Below, in pieces: positions 16,262-22,587 of a DNA stretch of 23,944 nucleotides. A program made the translations under genes and the position numbers. Under the pieces are notes generated by a model. That model worked only from the letters and a program-made list of their open reading frames with translations. It did not search any database and was not told where the DNA came from. The stretch's first letter is position 1. The number at the start of each line of letters is the position of its first letter. This DNA is from Flavobacteriales bacterium (GTDB lineage Bacteria > Bacteroidota > Bacteroidia > Flavobacteriales > Crocinitomicaceae). The stretch is taken from assembly GCA_947375085.1 (NCBI GenBank), contig CANCEQ010000019.1, positions 1 to 23,944 on the forward strand, given 5' to 3'.

Positions 16262-17196
16262 TTTGAATATTTATTAGATAATTCAAATAATTTCTCAGCT
16301 TTTTCTTCAATTTCTTTTCTCCAATACAATTTATCTAGCCATTTTTCAGGTATTCCATCGAGTCCATAAAAAGCTCCTGCTATCTGGCCATATACGGCGC
16401 CTGTTGTATCAGCATCATCTCCAAGATTCACAACTTTTAATGCACCACTTTCGAAATCATCTGTATGGTAAAAAGCCCAAAGAGCAGCTTCTAAAGTTTT
16501 AGTAACATATCCTGAACCATAGATTTGAGGTGGTTCTTTTAATTTATATGAACCTTTTAAAATTTCATCTATAGTTGCATCCAATGGATTATCTATCCAG
16601 TAGTTTGCAATCAATGAAAAATTGGAAGATAGAACTTCGTCTTTAGAAAAACCGAGTATTAAACCAGCAATAATATTCGACATGAAAACACATGCGTCAA
16701 TACATTGTGGGGCTGAATGTGTGGTTTTAGAACTCCAAGAAGAATAGGTGTTTAACTTTTCAAAATCGTTATGATATACTATTGGAATAGGGGATAATCT
16801 CATAATTGATCCATTACCAGCTTCGTCTCTTGAAGTTGAACCACAATAAGCCTGTCCTGATTCTTCATGCAAATTAATTGCTCTTCGAGTTGCATTTCCT
16901 ATATCAAAGCAATGATTTGTGCTACTATTATATCCAAATGTATACCAACAATAATATTTACCAATTTGATCTAAAGCATCAAATCCATTAACTTTTATCA
17001 AACTATCTGCTAGACATAAAGCCATAGAAGTATCGTCCGTCCACTTGCCAGCTTCTAAATTAAAAGGTCCGCCTCCAATTATGTCTGTCATCAGGGGGAA
17101 TGTCCCTGGTTTTCTAAATTCTACAGTTGTACCTAAAGCATCACCAATTGCAAGACCAATTAAAGCACCTTTGCATTTGTTTAATTTTTCATTCAT
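16258..17196 (-). CDS. ADP-ribosylglycohydrolase (DraG/ARH family)
   Basis: Family members remove ADP-ribose from proteins or nucleic acids, or hydrolyse ADP-ribose conjugates, using two Mg ions. The 312 residues start with CKGALIGLAIGDALGTTVEF and carry the metal sites WTDDTSM (D54, D55) and GDDADTTGA (D260, D261, D263), both complete. No signal peptide, so cytoplasmic. It lies 25 bases after the alpha/beta hydrolase gene and overlaps the receptor gene by 4 bases. In an operon for NAD synthesis it may return ADP-ribose, a product of NAD+ consumption, to the pool; other ARH substrates are possible, since the family is broad. Confidence 0.88.
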   Translation of the reverse strand: MNEKLNKCKGALIGLAIGDALGTTVEFRKPGTFPLMTDIIGGGPFNLEAGKWTDDTSMALCLADSLIKVNGFDALDQIGKYYCWYTFGYNSSTNHCFDIGNATRRAINLHEESGQAYCGSTSRDEAGNGSIMRLSPIPIVYHNDFEKLNTYSSWSSKTTHSAPQCIDACVFMSNIIAGLILGFSKDEVLSSNFSLIANYWIDNPLDATIDEILKGSYKLKEPPQIYGSGYVTKTLEAALWAFYHTDDFESGALKVVNLGDDADTTGAVYGQIAGAFYGLDGIPEKWLDKLYWRKEIEEKAEKLFELSNKYSK

Positions 17197-17221
17197 TTGA
17201 ATTAATTTTTCAATTAAATTT

Positions 17222-17713
17222 TTAAAAATTTAAAACCTTTAAACATTTATAAAATTGGTCTACCTCTTTTCGAAAAATATCAACTGGAATTTGGTGTGCT
17301 AAATCAGGAATCCATTTTACTGTAAATTCAGATTTATCATGTGTAGTTAACCAAGTGAAATTTTGATATGGATCAACAATGTTGTCTTGAGCTCCTAAGA
17401 TGATTTTTTTAAAAGGTTTAAAATGAGTAGAATAGTTCTTAATCTTAATAAATTCCCCACTCAGTGCAGGGTTGAATAATAGACAAGATAAATTTAATTC
17501 AGTAGATAGATTATAAGCTAATCTTCCTCCCATACTACTGCCAATAATATGGTTAATCGAATTTTCTTGAATGATTTTTTTTAATTCAGTATAAATATTA
17601 GGTTCAGAATCATAATCTATATTTGGAGCAATTACTTCTGAATATTTTTCAATAATTTCCCTTTTTGGTTCAATCAATGAACTTTTATATCCATGAATAT
17701 ATAATGTTTTCAT
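17222..17713 (-). CDS. YqiA-like alpha/beta hydrolase (esterase family)
   Basis: The short 163-residue protein shows MKTLYIHGYKSS at the start, the nucleophile elbow G58-S-S60-M-G62 (IIGSSMGGRLAYNLS), an acidic residue in LGAQDNIVDP (D110 or D114), and H140 in LAHQIP. This is the minimal YqiA/YcfP-type alpha/beta hydrolase. Its substrate is not known. It is the first gene after the internal terminator (17737-17776), 25 bases upstream of the ADP-ribosylglycohydrolase gene, so its expression may depend on read-through or its own promoter; I see no clear promoter in the 76-base gap. A role in NAD metabolism is only implied by position. Confidence 0.75.
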   Translation of the reverse strand: MKTLYIHGYKSSLIEPKREIIEKYSEVIAPNIDYDSEPNIYTELKKIIQENSINHIIGSSMGGRLAYNLSTELNLSCLLFNPALSGEFIKIKNYSTHFKPFKKIILGAQDNIVDPYQNFTWLTTHDKSEFTVKWIPDLAHQIPVDIFRKEVDQFYKCLKVLNF

Positions 17714-17736
17714 TCTAGTTTAGCTAATGTTTTAAT

Positions 17737-17776
17737 AAAGGATTACAAGAAACGTTTGAATTTCTCGTAATCCTTT
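17737..17776 (-). terminator. Strong intrinsic terminator after nadV
   Basis: AAAGGATTACAAGAAA (17737-17752) and TTTCTCGTAATCCTTT (17761-17776) form a 16-bp stem with one A/C mismatch and an 8-base loop. On the minus strand the stem is followed by ATTAAAACATT. It sits 13 bases after the nadV stop and divides the NAD operon in two; the downstream genes would get less transcript unless they have their own promoter. Confidence 0.7.
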
Positions 17777-17789
17777 TTGATTTAGGTGA

Positions 17790-19289
17790 TTAGTGAATAA
17801 CTACTTCTGAATTTACTTTCAAATATTCATTAATTCGAGTTCTTATCTGAGAAAGTGATTGTTCATTGACAACCTTTCCATTTTTAAAGACTGTTTGTAA
17901 TAATCCTTGTTTTTCTTCCTCCCAAGAACATTCATCTTTTAAAATAAGTTCACCATTTACTTCTGTAACTGAAAGTAATCCTTTTGCAGATTTTTTCGTC
18001 CCATCATCTGTTTTTGGATCTTTGAAAATGTTTCTTGGTTCACCGTTTACTTCCCCGTAAGTTGCTTTCATTGCGAATCCATAAGTGTCTCTGGTTACAT
18101 ATTCATAAGTGTATGAACCAATTCCTAATACAACGTTAAATGAAGCAAACCCTTTTTCTTTTAATCCTTCTAAAATTGCATCTTGACGAGCCAATGTGAT
18201 ACTGTCACCATAGATTAATCCAATATGAGAATCTAATAATTTGTACCCTTTCTCAGTAGTTGAACCTCCGAAAACTTCCCACATACATTCGATTGCACCT
18301 TTGTATTCTGGGCTTCCAGGAGTTGCATCTTTATCACCTACAATTATTTTCACAGGATCACCGCTGTCAGGACGAATTACCACTTTACCATCTCGAGCTA
18401 AAATTTTATCTTTTAATTGAGGTAAAAATTCTGTGATTACCGCCCAAAAATCCCAGGTATCTGAAACGATTGAAACGATTCCATTTGGATATAAATCTGA
18501 GATTAATCGTTCGAAGGTTGCAATTTCATTGTCTTTTGTCCCCATACACATTACAGAGTGTTCAGTAGCTGGTACGCTAGCACCAATTAACTCTTTGTCT
18601 GAATCTGCATTGTAATACATTTCATGAAAATCAATTGCTGGAACCGTATCTGTGCCATAGAAAGATAATAAATGTCCAGCAGCACTCATACACGCATCTT
18701 CAATTCCACTCATTCCTCGAAAACTAAAATCATGACCTTGGAAATAAACGAAATCGATTTCGTTTTCACTTACAGTTTCGTTAGCATATTTGTCAAACGT
18801 TTTTCTGTATTGTAATGCAGTTGTAGCACTTGTACAAGGTTTCCATAAAATAGCAGACATTAGTGACTCTAAATAATTGGTTAACCAGAAAAACTTAGGC
18901 TCAGTATTACAAACTGTGATTACAGGAATTTTTGGAGAGACGATAGTTCCTTCAGGTAAACCTTTTACTATTAATGGTAAATACCCTAAATCATGTAATT
19001 CGCCAACATGCTCTATTGGAATTGAATCTTTTCCAAGTGCATTGTCCATTCTACGTTTGTATTCAGCAACTACTTTTTCTTTTGGTTGATTGAAAAAACC
19101 TTCGTTCCATTGGTCAACTAAATATTCTTTAACTAAATATTGCAATCCAAAGAAAACTAACTTATCGTTATTAGCTAATCTTGATTTACGAGGGGTGAAA
19201 TTAGAGTAAACTACTTCTGTCCCTTCTGGGTACTGTCTGCGGTGATCTGCTTTGTAAAAGTCGATCAACATTAAAGGATTGATTTTCAT
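17790..19289 (-). CDS. nadV: Nicotinamide phosphoribosyltransferase (NadV/Nampt family)
   Basis: Makes NMN from nicotinamide and PRPP. The 499 residues align by eye with human Nampt (491): INPLMLIDFYKADH at the start, GHDFSFRGMSG (185-195), GTDTVPAIDF (212-221), SVPATEHSVM (238-247, catalytic His H244), VSDTWDF (275-281) and IRPDSGDP (305-312). The D in GTDTV (D214, human D219) is the residue that selects nicotinamide over nicotinate, as far as I know. The ATG overlaps the HAD gene stop by 4 bases (ATGA). A homologous phage enzyme, Namat of the NARP1 pathway, joins nicotinamide to ADP-ribose pyrophosphate and makes NAD+ directly; sequence reading alone does not separate the two. Confidence 0.9.
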   Translation of the reverse strand: MKINPLMLIDFYKADHRRQYPEGTEVVYSNFTPRKSRLANNDKLVFFGLQYLVKEYLVDQWNEGFFNQPKEKVVAEYKRRMDNALGKDSIPIEHVGELHDLGYLPLIVKGLPEGTIVSPKIPVITVCNTEPKFFWLTNYLESLMSAILWKPCTSATTALQYRKTFDKYANETVSENEIDFVYFQGHDFSFRGMSGIEDACMSAAGHLLSFYGTDTVPAIDFHEMYYNADSDKELIGASVPATEHSVMCMGTKDNEIATFERLISDLYPNGIVSIVSDTWDFWAVITEFLPQLKDKILARDGKVVIRPDSGDPVKIIVGDKDATPGSPEYKGAIECMWEVFGGSTTEKGYKLLDSHIGLIYGDSITLARQDAILEGLKEKGFASFNVVLGIGSYTYEYVTRDTYGFAMKATYGEVNGEPRNIFKDPKTDDGTKKSAKGLLSVTEVNGELILKDECSWEEEKQGLLQTVFKNGKVVNEQSLSQIRTRINEYLKVNSEVVIH

Positions 19290-19702
19290 AATTTATTTGT
19301 TTTTATTTGGTTAATTAATTCTTGTAATAATTCGACAGAAGCATATAAACTAGCTCTGTCATCTAGGTAAATATTAGCGTATACCTTACCGTTTTTGACG
19401 ATACCTGGTATTTCTGGTGGTGAAACGTTGAAATAATGATAGGGTAGGTCAAGTTTATTTAATTTACGTTTAATTTCATCCCATCTACTTTCTTCTGCAG
19501 CTGTAAATACGATAAGGGTACAATTCAACTCATTTAATTCTTTAATTAAAGTATGAACAATAGAGTAGTCATCATTTTCTTCGTATTCATGAAATGGTAG
19601 GACAGTGCTATCAACATCGTATGCAACAATGATTTTACCGTATTTTAACCATTCTTCTTTCAAACGATTAAATGTGTTTTGTCGATTCAAATATCTGCTC
19701 AT
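19286..19702 (-). CDS. HAD-like phosphatase
   Basis: A 138-residue protein with the HAD motifs: I, DVDSTVLPF (first D is nucleophile); II, IVFTAAEESRW (Thr in VFTA); and IV, IYLDDRAS (Asp pair). It lacks a cap domain, like the shortest phosphatases. I chose ATG at 19702, two bases after the prs stop; a TTG two codons upstream (19708) is possible but unlikely. It ends with the nadV ATG overlapping its stop by 4 bases, so three genes (prs-HAD-nadV) are closely coupled. Its substrate is unknown; a pyridine nucleotide or phosphoribosyl compound is an inference from position. Confidence 0.75.
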   Translation of the reverse strand: MSRYLNRQNTFNRLKEEWLKYGKIIVAYDVDSTVLPFHEYEENDDYSIVHTLIKELNELNCTLIVFTAAEESRWDEIKRKLNKLDLPYHYFNVSPPEIPGIVKNGKVYANIYLDDRASLYASVELLQELINQIKTNKL

Positions 19703-19704
19703 AA

Positions 19705-20526
19705 TCAAAACAAATTGTATTGTTTGAAAAAATCGTTTTCTTCTCTGTTTCCTATTGAATTAGAACTGCATACGTTTTTATATCCAACTTCTTTCAATCG
19801 TTCAATTGCATTGTAGCTGAAAATCCCATGAGAGGCAATAAAGTATAAATCACCTGCATTTTTTGCTTTTAATGCTGATGCTAATTCGATGAATGTTCTT
19901 CCTCCATCGCAAATATCATCGATTATAATACATGCTTTTCCGTTCAAATCATCCGTATTCACATCGCTTTTGATAATTTGGCCAGTCGACAAATCACGGA
20001 TTTTAATGCCAGTTGCTATCTGTCCTTTGTATTCAATTTTTTCAGCCAGTTTATCTATTTTTTTATAAGCTCCAATATCTGGTGAAACCAAGGTGAAATC
20101 TGTTAATTTTAATTCACTAATAAAATGGTTAACCATTTCGTAATTGGTAATGTTTGTACAATTATTCAAAAGGGCAACAGAAACATCACTGTGAGCATCA
20201 AAAACGAGGACTTTATTCAAATTCAGGTTATTAATAATTCCTGCAAAAACTTTAATCGATAAAGGTTCTCCTGGTACCATAACTCTGTCTTGTCTTGCAT
20301 ACGGAATATATGGAATAAATACCTCAATATAATTCACATCCATATTTCGAAGTGCATCTACTGCTAAACATAAATTCATTACATCATCTGACGAATTTAA
20401 GCGGGTATTGATTCGTACTTTATCGTTTTCAGAAAATTGATTTAAAAATTTAACGTGACATTCTCCTCCAGAAAATCTTTTGATTTCTACTGATTCATTA
20501 GTTTCAAATAGATTGATAGTTTTCAT
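19705..20526 (-). CDS. prs: Ribose-phosphate pyrophosphokinase-like protein (Prs family; possible Adps)
   Basis: Makes PRPP, the co-substrate of NadV, from ribose 5-phosphate and ATP. The 273 residues carry SGGECHVKF (19-27), ARQDRV (77-82), a metal/ATP segment FDAHSD (109-114; canonical Prs has DLH) and the PRPP loop IDDICDGGRTF (202-212). Housekeeping Prs is about 310 residues, so this is the short type seen with nadV in phages and bacterial NAD clusters. In phage NARP1 the homologue Adps phosphorylates ADP-ribose to its pyrophosphate instead. I start at ATG 20526, 16 bases after the regulator stop; an open extension to 20703 overlaps the regulator gene in another frame and contains no Prs motif. 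No separate promoter is visible. Confidence 0.82.
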   Translation of the reverse strand: MKTINLFETNESVEIKRFSGGECHVKFLNQFSENDKVRINTRLNSSDDVMNLCLAVDALRNMDVNYIEVFIPYIPYARQDRVMVPGEPLSIKVFAGIINNLNLNKVLVFDAHSDVSVALLNNCTNITNYEMVNHFISELKLTDFTLVSPDIGAYKKIDKLAEKIEYKGQIATGIKIRDLSTGQIIKSDVNTDDLNGKACIIIDDICDGGRTFIELASALKAKNAGDLYFIASHGIFSYNAIERLKEVGYKNVCSSNSIGNREENDFFKQYNLF

Positions 20527-20542
20527 GATTTTTAAGTTTAAT

Positions 20543-21238
20543 TTATAATTCAAAGTGAAATCCTTTTTCGGTAAATTGTTGATAGGCTTTTTGATCAAAT
20601 TTGTAATAAAAAGCTGCTTTATGAGGAACGTTTTTTTCTTTTTCATCAAGTTGATGGAGTAGCCCCATAGCGAGTATTTTTTTTCGGAAATTTCTTTTGT
20701 CAATTTTTGACTGAAGAATAGTTTCGTATACTGCTTGAAGTTGACTTAATGTGAATTTTTCTTCTAGTAATTCAAATCCAACTGGTTGATACATCACTTT
20801 ACCTTTTAATCTATCCAAGGCTAATGCTACTATTTTTGCATGATCAAATCCAAGTTCAGGTAGTTTAGAAAATTCAAACCATTCTGCTTCTATTGTATCT
20901 CGTCCAGCAATTATATCAAATGCAGATTTATTTACTAAAGCGAAGTAGGTGACAGAAATAATTCTTTCTCTTGGATCGCGATCTAAATCACTAAAAGTAA
21001 AAAGTTGTTCAATGAATACATTTTTAACTCCAACCTTTTCTAATAACACTCTTTTGGCAGATTCATCTGTAGTTTCATCAATATGAACAAATCCTCCTGG
21101 TAAAACCCATTTATTTGAAAATGGTTCTTTTTCTCTTTTTAATAAGAGTAACTTTAATTCACCTCCATCAAAACCAAAAATAACACAATCTGTTGCTAAA
21201 GCTGGTCTTTCGTATTGATATGTTATTAGTTTATTCAT
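20543..21238 (-). CDS. nrtR: NrtR-like NUDIX/winged-helix transcription regulator
   Basis: NrtR family regulators bind ADP-ribose or related molecules through a NUDIX domain and control NAD synthesis genes. The 231 residues show the NUDIX domain (about 12-135) with GGFVHIDE (48-55), and R63-V-L-L-E67-K68-V-G: the canonical REUXEE box has lost two glutamates (E64 to V, E68 to K), pointing to a sensor without hydrolase activity. The C-terminus (about 150-231) has FTLSQLQAVYE and KRNFRKKILAMGLL, the family winged helix. It is the first gene of the operon, behind a strong promoter flanked by two GTGT-N7-ACAC boxes, so autoregulation is likely. Relatives in Bacteroidota also control sugar genes (AraR, XynR), but position favours NAD. 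Confidence 0.88.
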   Translation of the reverse strand: MNKLITYQYERPALATDCVIFGFDGGELKLLLLKREKEPFSNKWVLPGGFVHIDETTDESAKRVLLEKVGVKNVFIEQLFTFSDLDRDPRERIISVTYFALVNKSAFDIIAGRDTIEAEWFEFSKLPELGFDHAKIVALALDRLKGKVMYQPVGFELLEEKFTLSQLQAVYETILQSKIDKRNFRKKILAMGLLHQLDEKEKNVPHKAAFYYKFDQKAYQQFTEKGFHFEL

Positions 21239-21243
21239 TCAAA

Positions 21244-21258
21244 GTGTATTTATGACAC
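21244..21258. promoter_or_regulatory. Second GTGT-N7-ACAC box, overlapping the promoter start region
   Basis: GTGTATTTATGACAC is a 15-base imperfect palindrome with the same GTGT-N7-ACAC frame as the perfect box at 21296-21310. It lies at the transcription start region, touching the -7 element, which suits repression. The centre-to-centre distance of the two boxes is 52 bases, about five helical turns. Confidence 0.5.
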
Positions 21259-21287
21259 AAAGATAGATATAGATTTTACAATTCCAA
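21258..21287 (-). promoter_or_regulatory. Promoter of the NAD operon
   Basis: Read on the minus strand: TTG (plus-strand CAA at 21285-21287), exactly 19 bases, then TATCTTTG (plus-strand CAAAGATA at 21258-21265). This matches TTG-N19-TAnnTTTG at all defined bases. Transcription would begin near 21250, about 12 bases upstream of the regulator ATG. Confidence 0.7.
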
Positions 21288-21295
21288 GCTTCTTA

Positions 21296-21310
21296 GTGTA
21301 AAATTTACAC
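21296..21310. promoter_or_regulatory. Perfect palindromic operator candidate (NrtR box)
   Basis: GTGTAAAATTTACAC is a perfect 15-base palindrome with an A at the centre. It begins 8 bases upstream of the -33 element of the NAD operon promoter. With the related box at 21244-21258, it is the best candidate binding site for the NrtR-like protein encoded by the first gene. Confidence 0.6.
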
Positions 21311-21381
21311 ATTTAATTTAGGTGAATGTTTATATGTTTAATTTTTAAATAATTAAAATAGATTTGAGTAGGTGGTAAAAT

Positions 21382-21493
21382 ATTCAAAATGAAGAATTAG
21401 ATACAGAGGAAAACTGATTTAAAGTGCTGTAAAATATTTTTATTTTTTTTCTCCCCATTTTACCCCTTAATCTAATTCTTATTCATTTTGAAT
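21382..21493 (-). repeat. 112-bp inverted repeat after the mobile-type gene block
   Basis: ATTCAAAATGAAGAATTAGAT (21382-21402) pairs with the segment 21470-21493, which is its inverse with three extra bases (TAA) in the middle; about 21 paired bases. The 67-base interior contains CTCCCCATTTTACCCC. It lies 16 bases past the stop of the small membrane protein gene (21509) and may be a terminator or a MITE-like insertion; no target-site duplication is visible. It separates this block from the NAD operon promoter. Confidence 0.5.
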
Positions 21494-21508
21494 TTGTATG
21501 ATTTCGAC

Positions 21509-21676
21509 CTAAACTTTTTTCTTCTCAGTCAACGTATAATTCTGATAGAGAATATACCCTATAGCTACCACTGATAAAGAAATAATAATTAATGGGACTA
21601 AATTATTTCCCTTCGGAATCGTTTCTCCTTCTAGAGGGATGTTATTTAATAGTTTGTACATTTCAGTTGGTTCCAT
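21509..21676 (-). CDS. Small single-pass membrane protein
   Basis: A 55-residue open frame that starts MEPTEMYKLLNNIPLEGETI and ends YTLTEKKKV. One membrane helix is clear (about 26-45, LVPLIIISLSVVAIGYILY). Its ATG at 21676 overlaps the 3' end of the zinc-cluster gene by 14 bases, typical of coupled genes; a second in-frame ATG lies at 21661. The charged C-terminal lysines suggest the C-terminus stays in the cytoplasm. No family is recognised. Codon use is ordinary for the window. It is the last gene of the four-gene block next to tRNA-Asp. Confidence 0.55.
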   Translation of the reverse strand: MEPTEMYKLLNNIPLEGETIPKGNNLVPLIIISLSVVAIGYILYQNYTLTEKKKV

Positions 21677-22163
21677 GATAGTATTCTTTTAAAGTGATAT
21701 ATTGATTATTGTTTTTTGGGTTTTTATGGTAAGCGTATTTACCAATAAAAAAGATTTTAATACCTGATGGTGTTTCATTGAACGAATCAAATAATTTATA
21801 ATCGAACCCTTTTTTAAGTAATTCACTTTCTGAAACTTCTGTAGATTTTTTATCTCCTAAAAACTCAGTTAGAATTGAAGTGTTTTTACTTTTTTGAGCA
21901 TTTATGATTAGTTGATCAACATTACGTTCTTTAATTTGAGGTTCTTCAATAAAAACTTTTATCGGGTTATTTTCATGTGCAACCAATACAATTCCAGATT
22001 TGCGAAGGTTGTCATTTATCCTTTTTTGCCTGTTTTTGCAAAAATTCTTTCTCCCGTTTTTATCAGGACAATAAAACCTACTTAAATGGTCTGCAACAAA
22101 GCTTTCTCTGCAGTAGGGACATACTCGGGTATATTCACCTCTTGGATCGATATTATTTGTCAT
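21663..22163 (-). CDS. Hypothetical protein with four-cysteine zinc cluster
   Basis: A 166-residue soluble protein. The N-terminus carries C15-x2-C18 (RVCPYCRESF), C32 (RFYCPDKNG) and C42 (KNFCKNRQKR), together with H26; this is a single zinc site followed by a basic helix, as in DNA-binding proteins of mobile elements of Bacteroidota. The remainder (60-166) has no recognised domain and ends with a beta-rich KIFFIGKYAYHKNPKNNNQY segment. It overlaps the HTH gene by 4 bases (ATGA) and the small membrane gene by 14 bases, so the genes form a unit. Confidence 0.6.
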   Translation of the reverse strand: MTNNIDPRGEYTRVCPYCRESFVADHLSRFYCPDKNGRKNFCKNRQKRINDNLRKSGIVLVAHENNPIKVFIEEPQIKERNVDQLIINAQKSKNTSILTEFLGDKKSTEVSESELLKKGFDYKLFDSFNETPSGIKIFFIGKYAYHKNPKNNNQYITLKEYYHGTN

Positions 22164-22510
22164 ATCAGGCCAGATTTAAGGTTTTTACTTACTTCTTGAA
22201 TAAATCGTTGTTTACTTTTTAATAACTCAACAATTTCAACTTTCAAAAAATATACACGAGAGCATTGTTTGATTCCTTTAGGTAGAAATTTAAATTTTCT
22301 CCATTTGTCGATAGTAGTGGTACTTACACCAAACATTTCTGCTACCTTTTTCCGAGAGATTAGTTCGGTTACAGGTTCATCTGGTTTTTTTCTTGGCTCT
22401 AACTCCACTGGAGTCATTCTCTTTAAACAATTAGTTACTTCTTGAGAGATTAGCTGTATTAAATCTCCAACTTTTAACGTAACTAATAAATCATCTTTAC
22501 ATAATTCCAT
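22160..22510 (-). CDS. Excisionase-like helix-turn-helix protein
   Basis: A 116-residue protein with a winged or MerR/excisionase-type HTH at about residues 50-95: ISRKKVAEMFGVSTTTIDKW (helix-turn-helix) followed by the wing FLPKGIKQCSRVYFLKVEIV. Such short HTH proteins are used by Bacteroidota integrative elements as excisionases or regulators. The N-terminus is a plain helical region. It is followed, with 4-base overlap, by the zinc-cluster gene, and a perfect 10-bp inverted repeat sits directly upstream (22514-22545), which may be its own operator. Confidence 0.7.
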   Translation of the reverse strand: MELCKDDLLVTLKVGDLIQLISQEVTNCLKRMTPVELEPRKKPDEPVTELISRKKVAEMFGVSTTTIDKWRKFKFLPKGIKQCSRVYFLKVEIVELLKSKQRFIQEVSKNLKSGLI

Positions 22511-22513
22511 GAT

Positions 22514-22545
22514 ATATTAATTTATATTATGGAACAAATTAATAT
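22514..22545. promoter_or_regulatory. Perfect 10-bp inverted repeat upstream of the HTH gene
   Basis: ATATTAATTT (22514-22523) and AAATTAATAT (22536-22545) are perfect inverted copies with a 12-base spacer, immediately upstream of the HTH gene start (22510). The placement suits an autoregulatory operator; the AT-rich content calls for caution. Confidence 0.45.
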
Positions 22546-22587
22546 AATCTAAATGTTGATTTTAAGATAGTTACCAAAAATTCCTTT

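Noticed and set aside
16128..16310. Minus-strand frame of 60 residues over the receptor start
   Set aside because: It overlaps the coupled ends of the ADP-ribosylglycohydrolase and receptor genes in another frame and is low in complexity.
17866..19089. Plus-strand frames of 60-70 residues within nadV
   Set aside because: All are antisense to the Nampt-family gene, whose motifs run through the whole stretch.
19703..19708. TTG start two codons upstream for the HAD gene
   Set aside because: An ATG at 19702 sits two bases after the prs stop; the TTG lies inside the prs coding end and adds nothing to the domain.
20527..20703. N-terminal extension of the Prs-like protein
   Set aside because: The extension overlaps the regulator gene in another frame and has no Prs motif; MKTINLFETN at 20526 is the normal family start.
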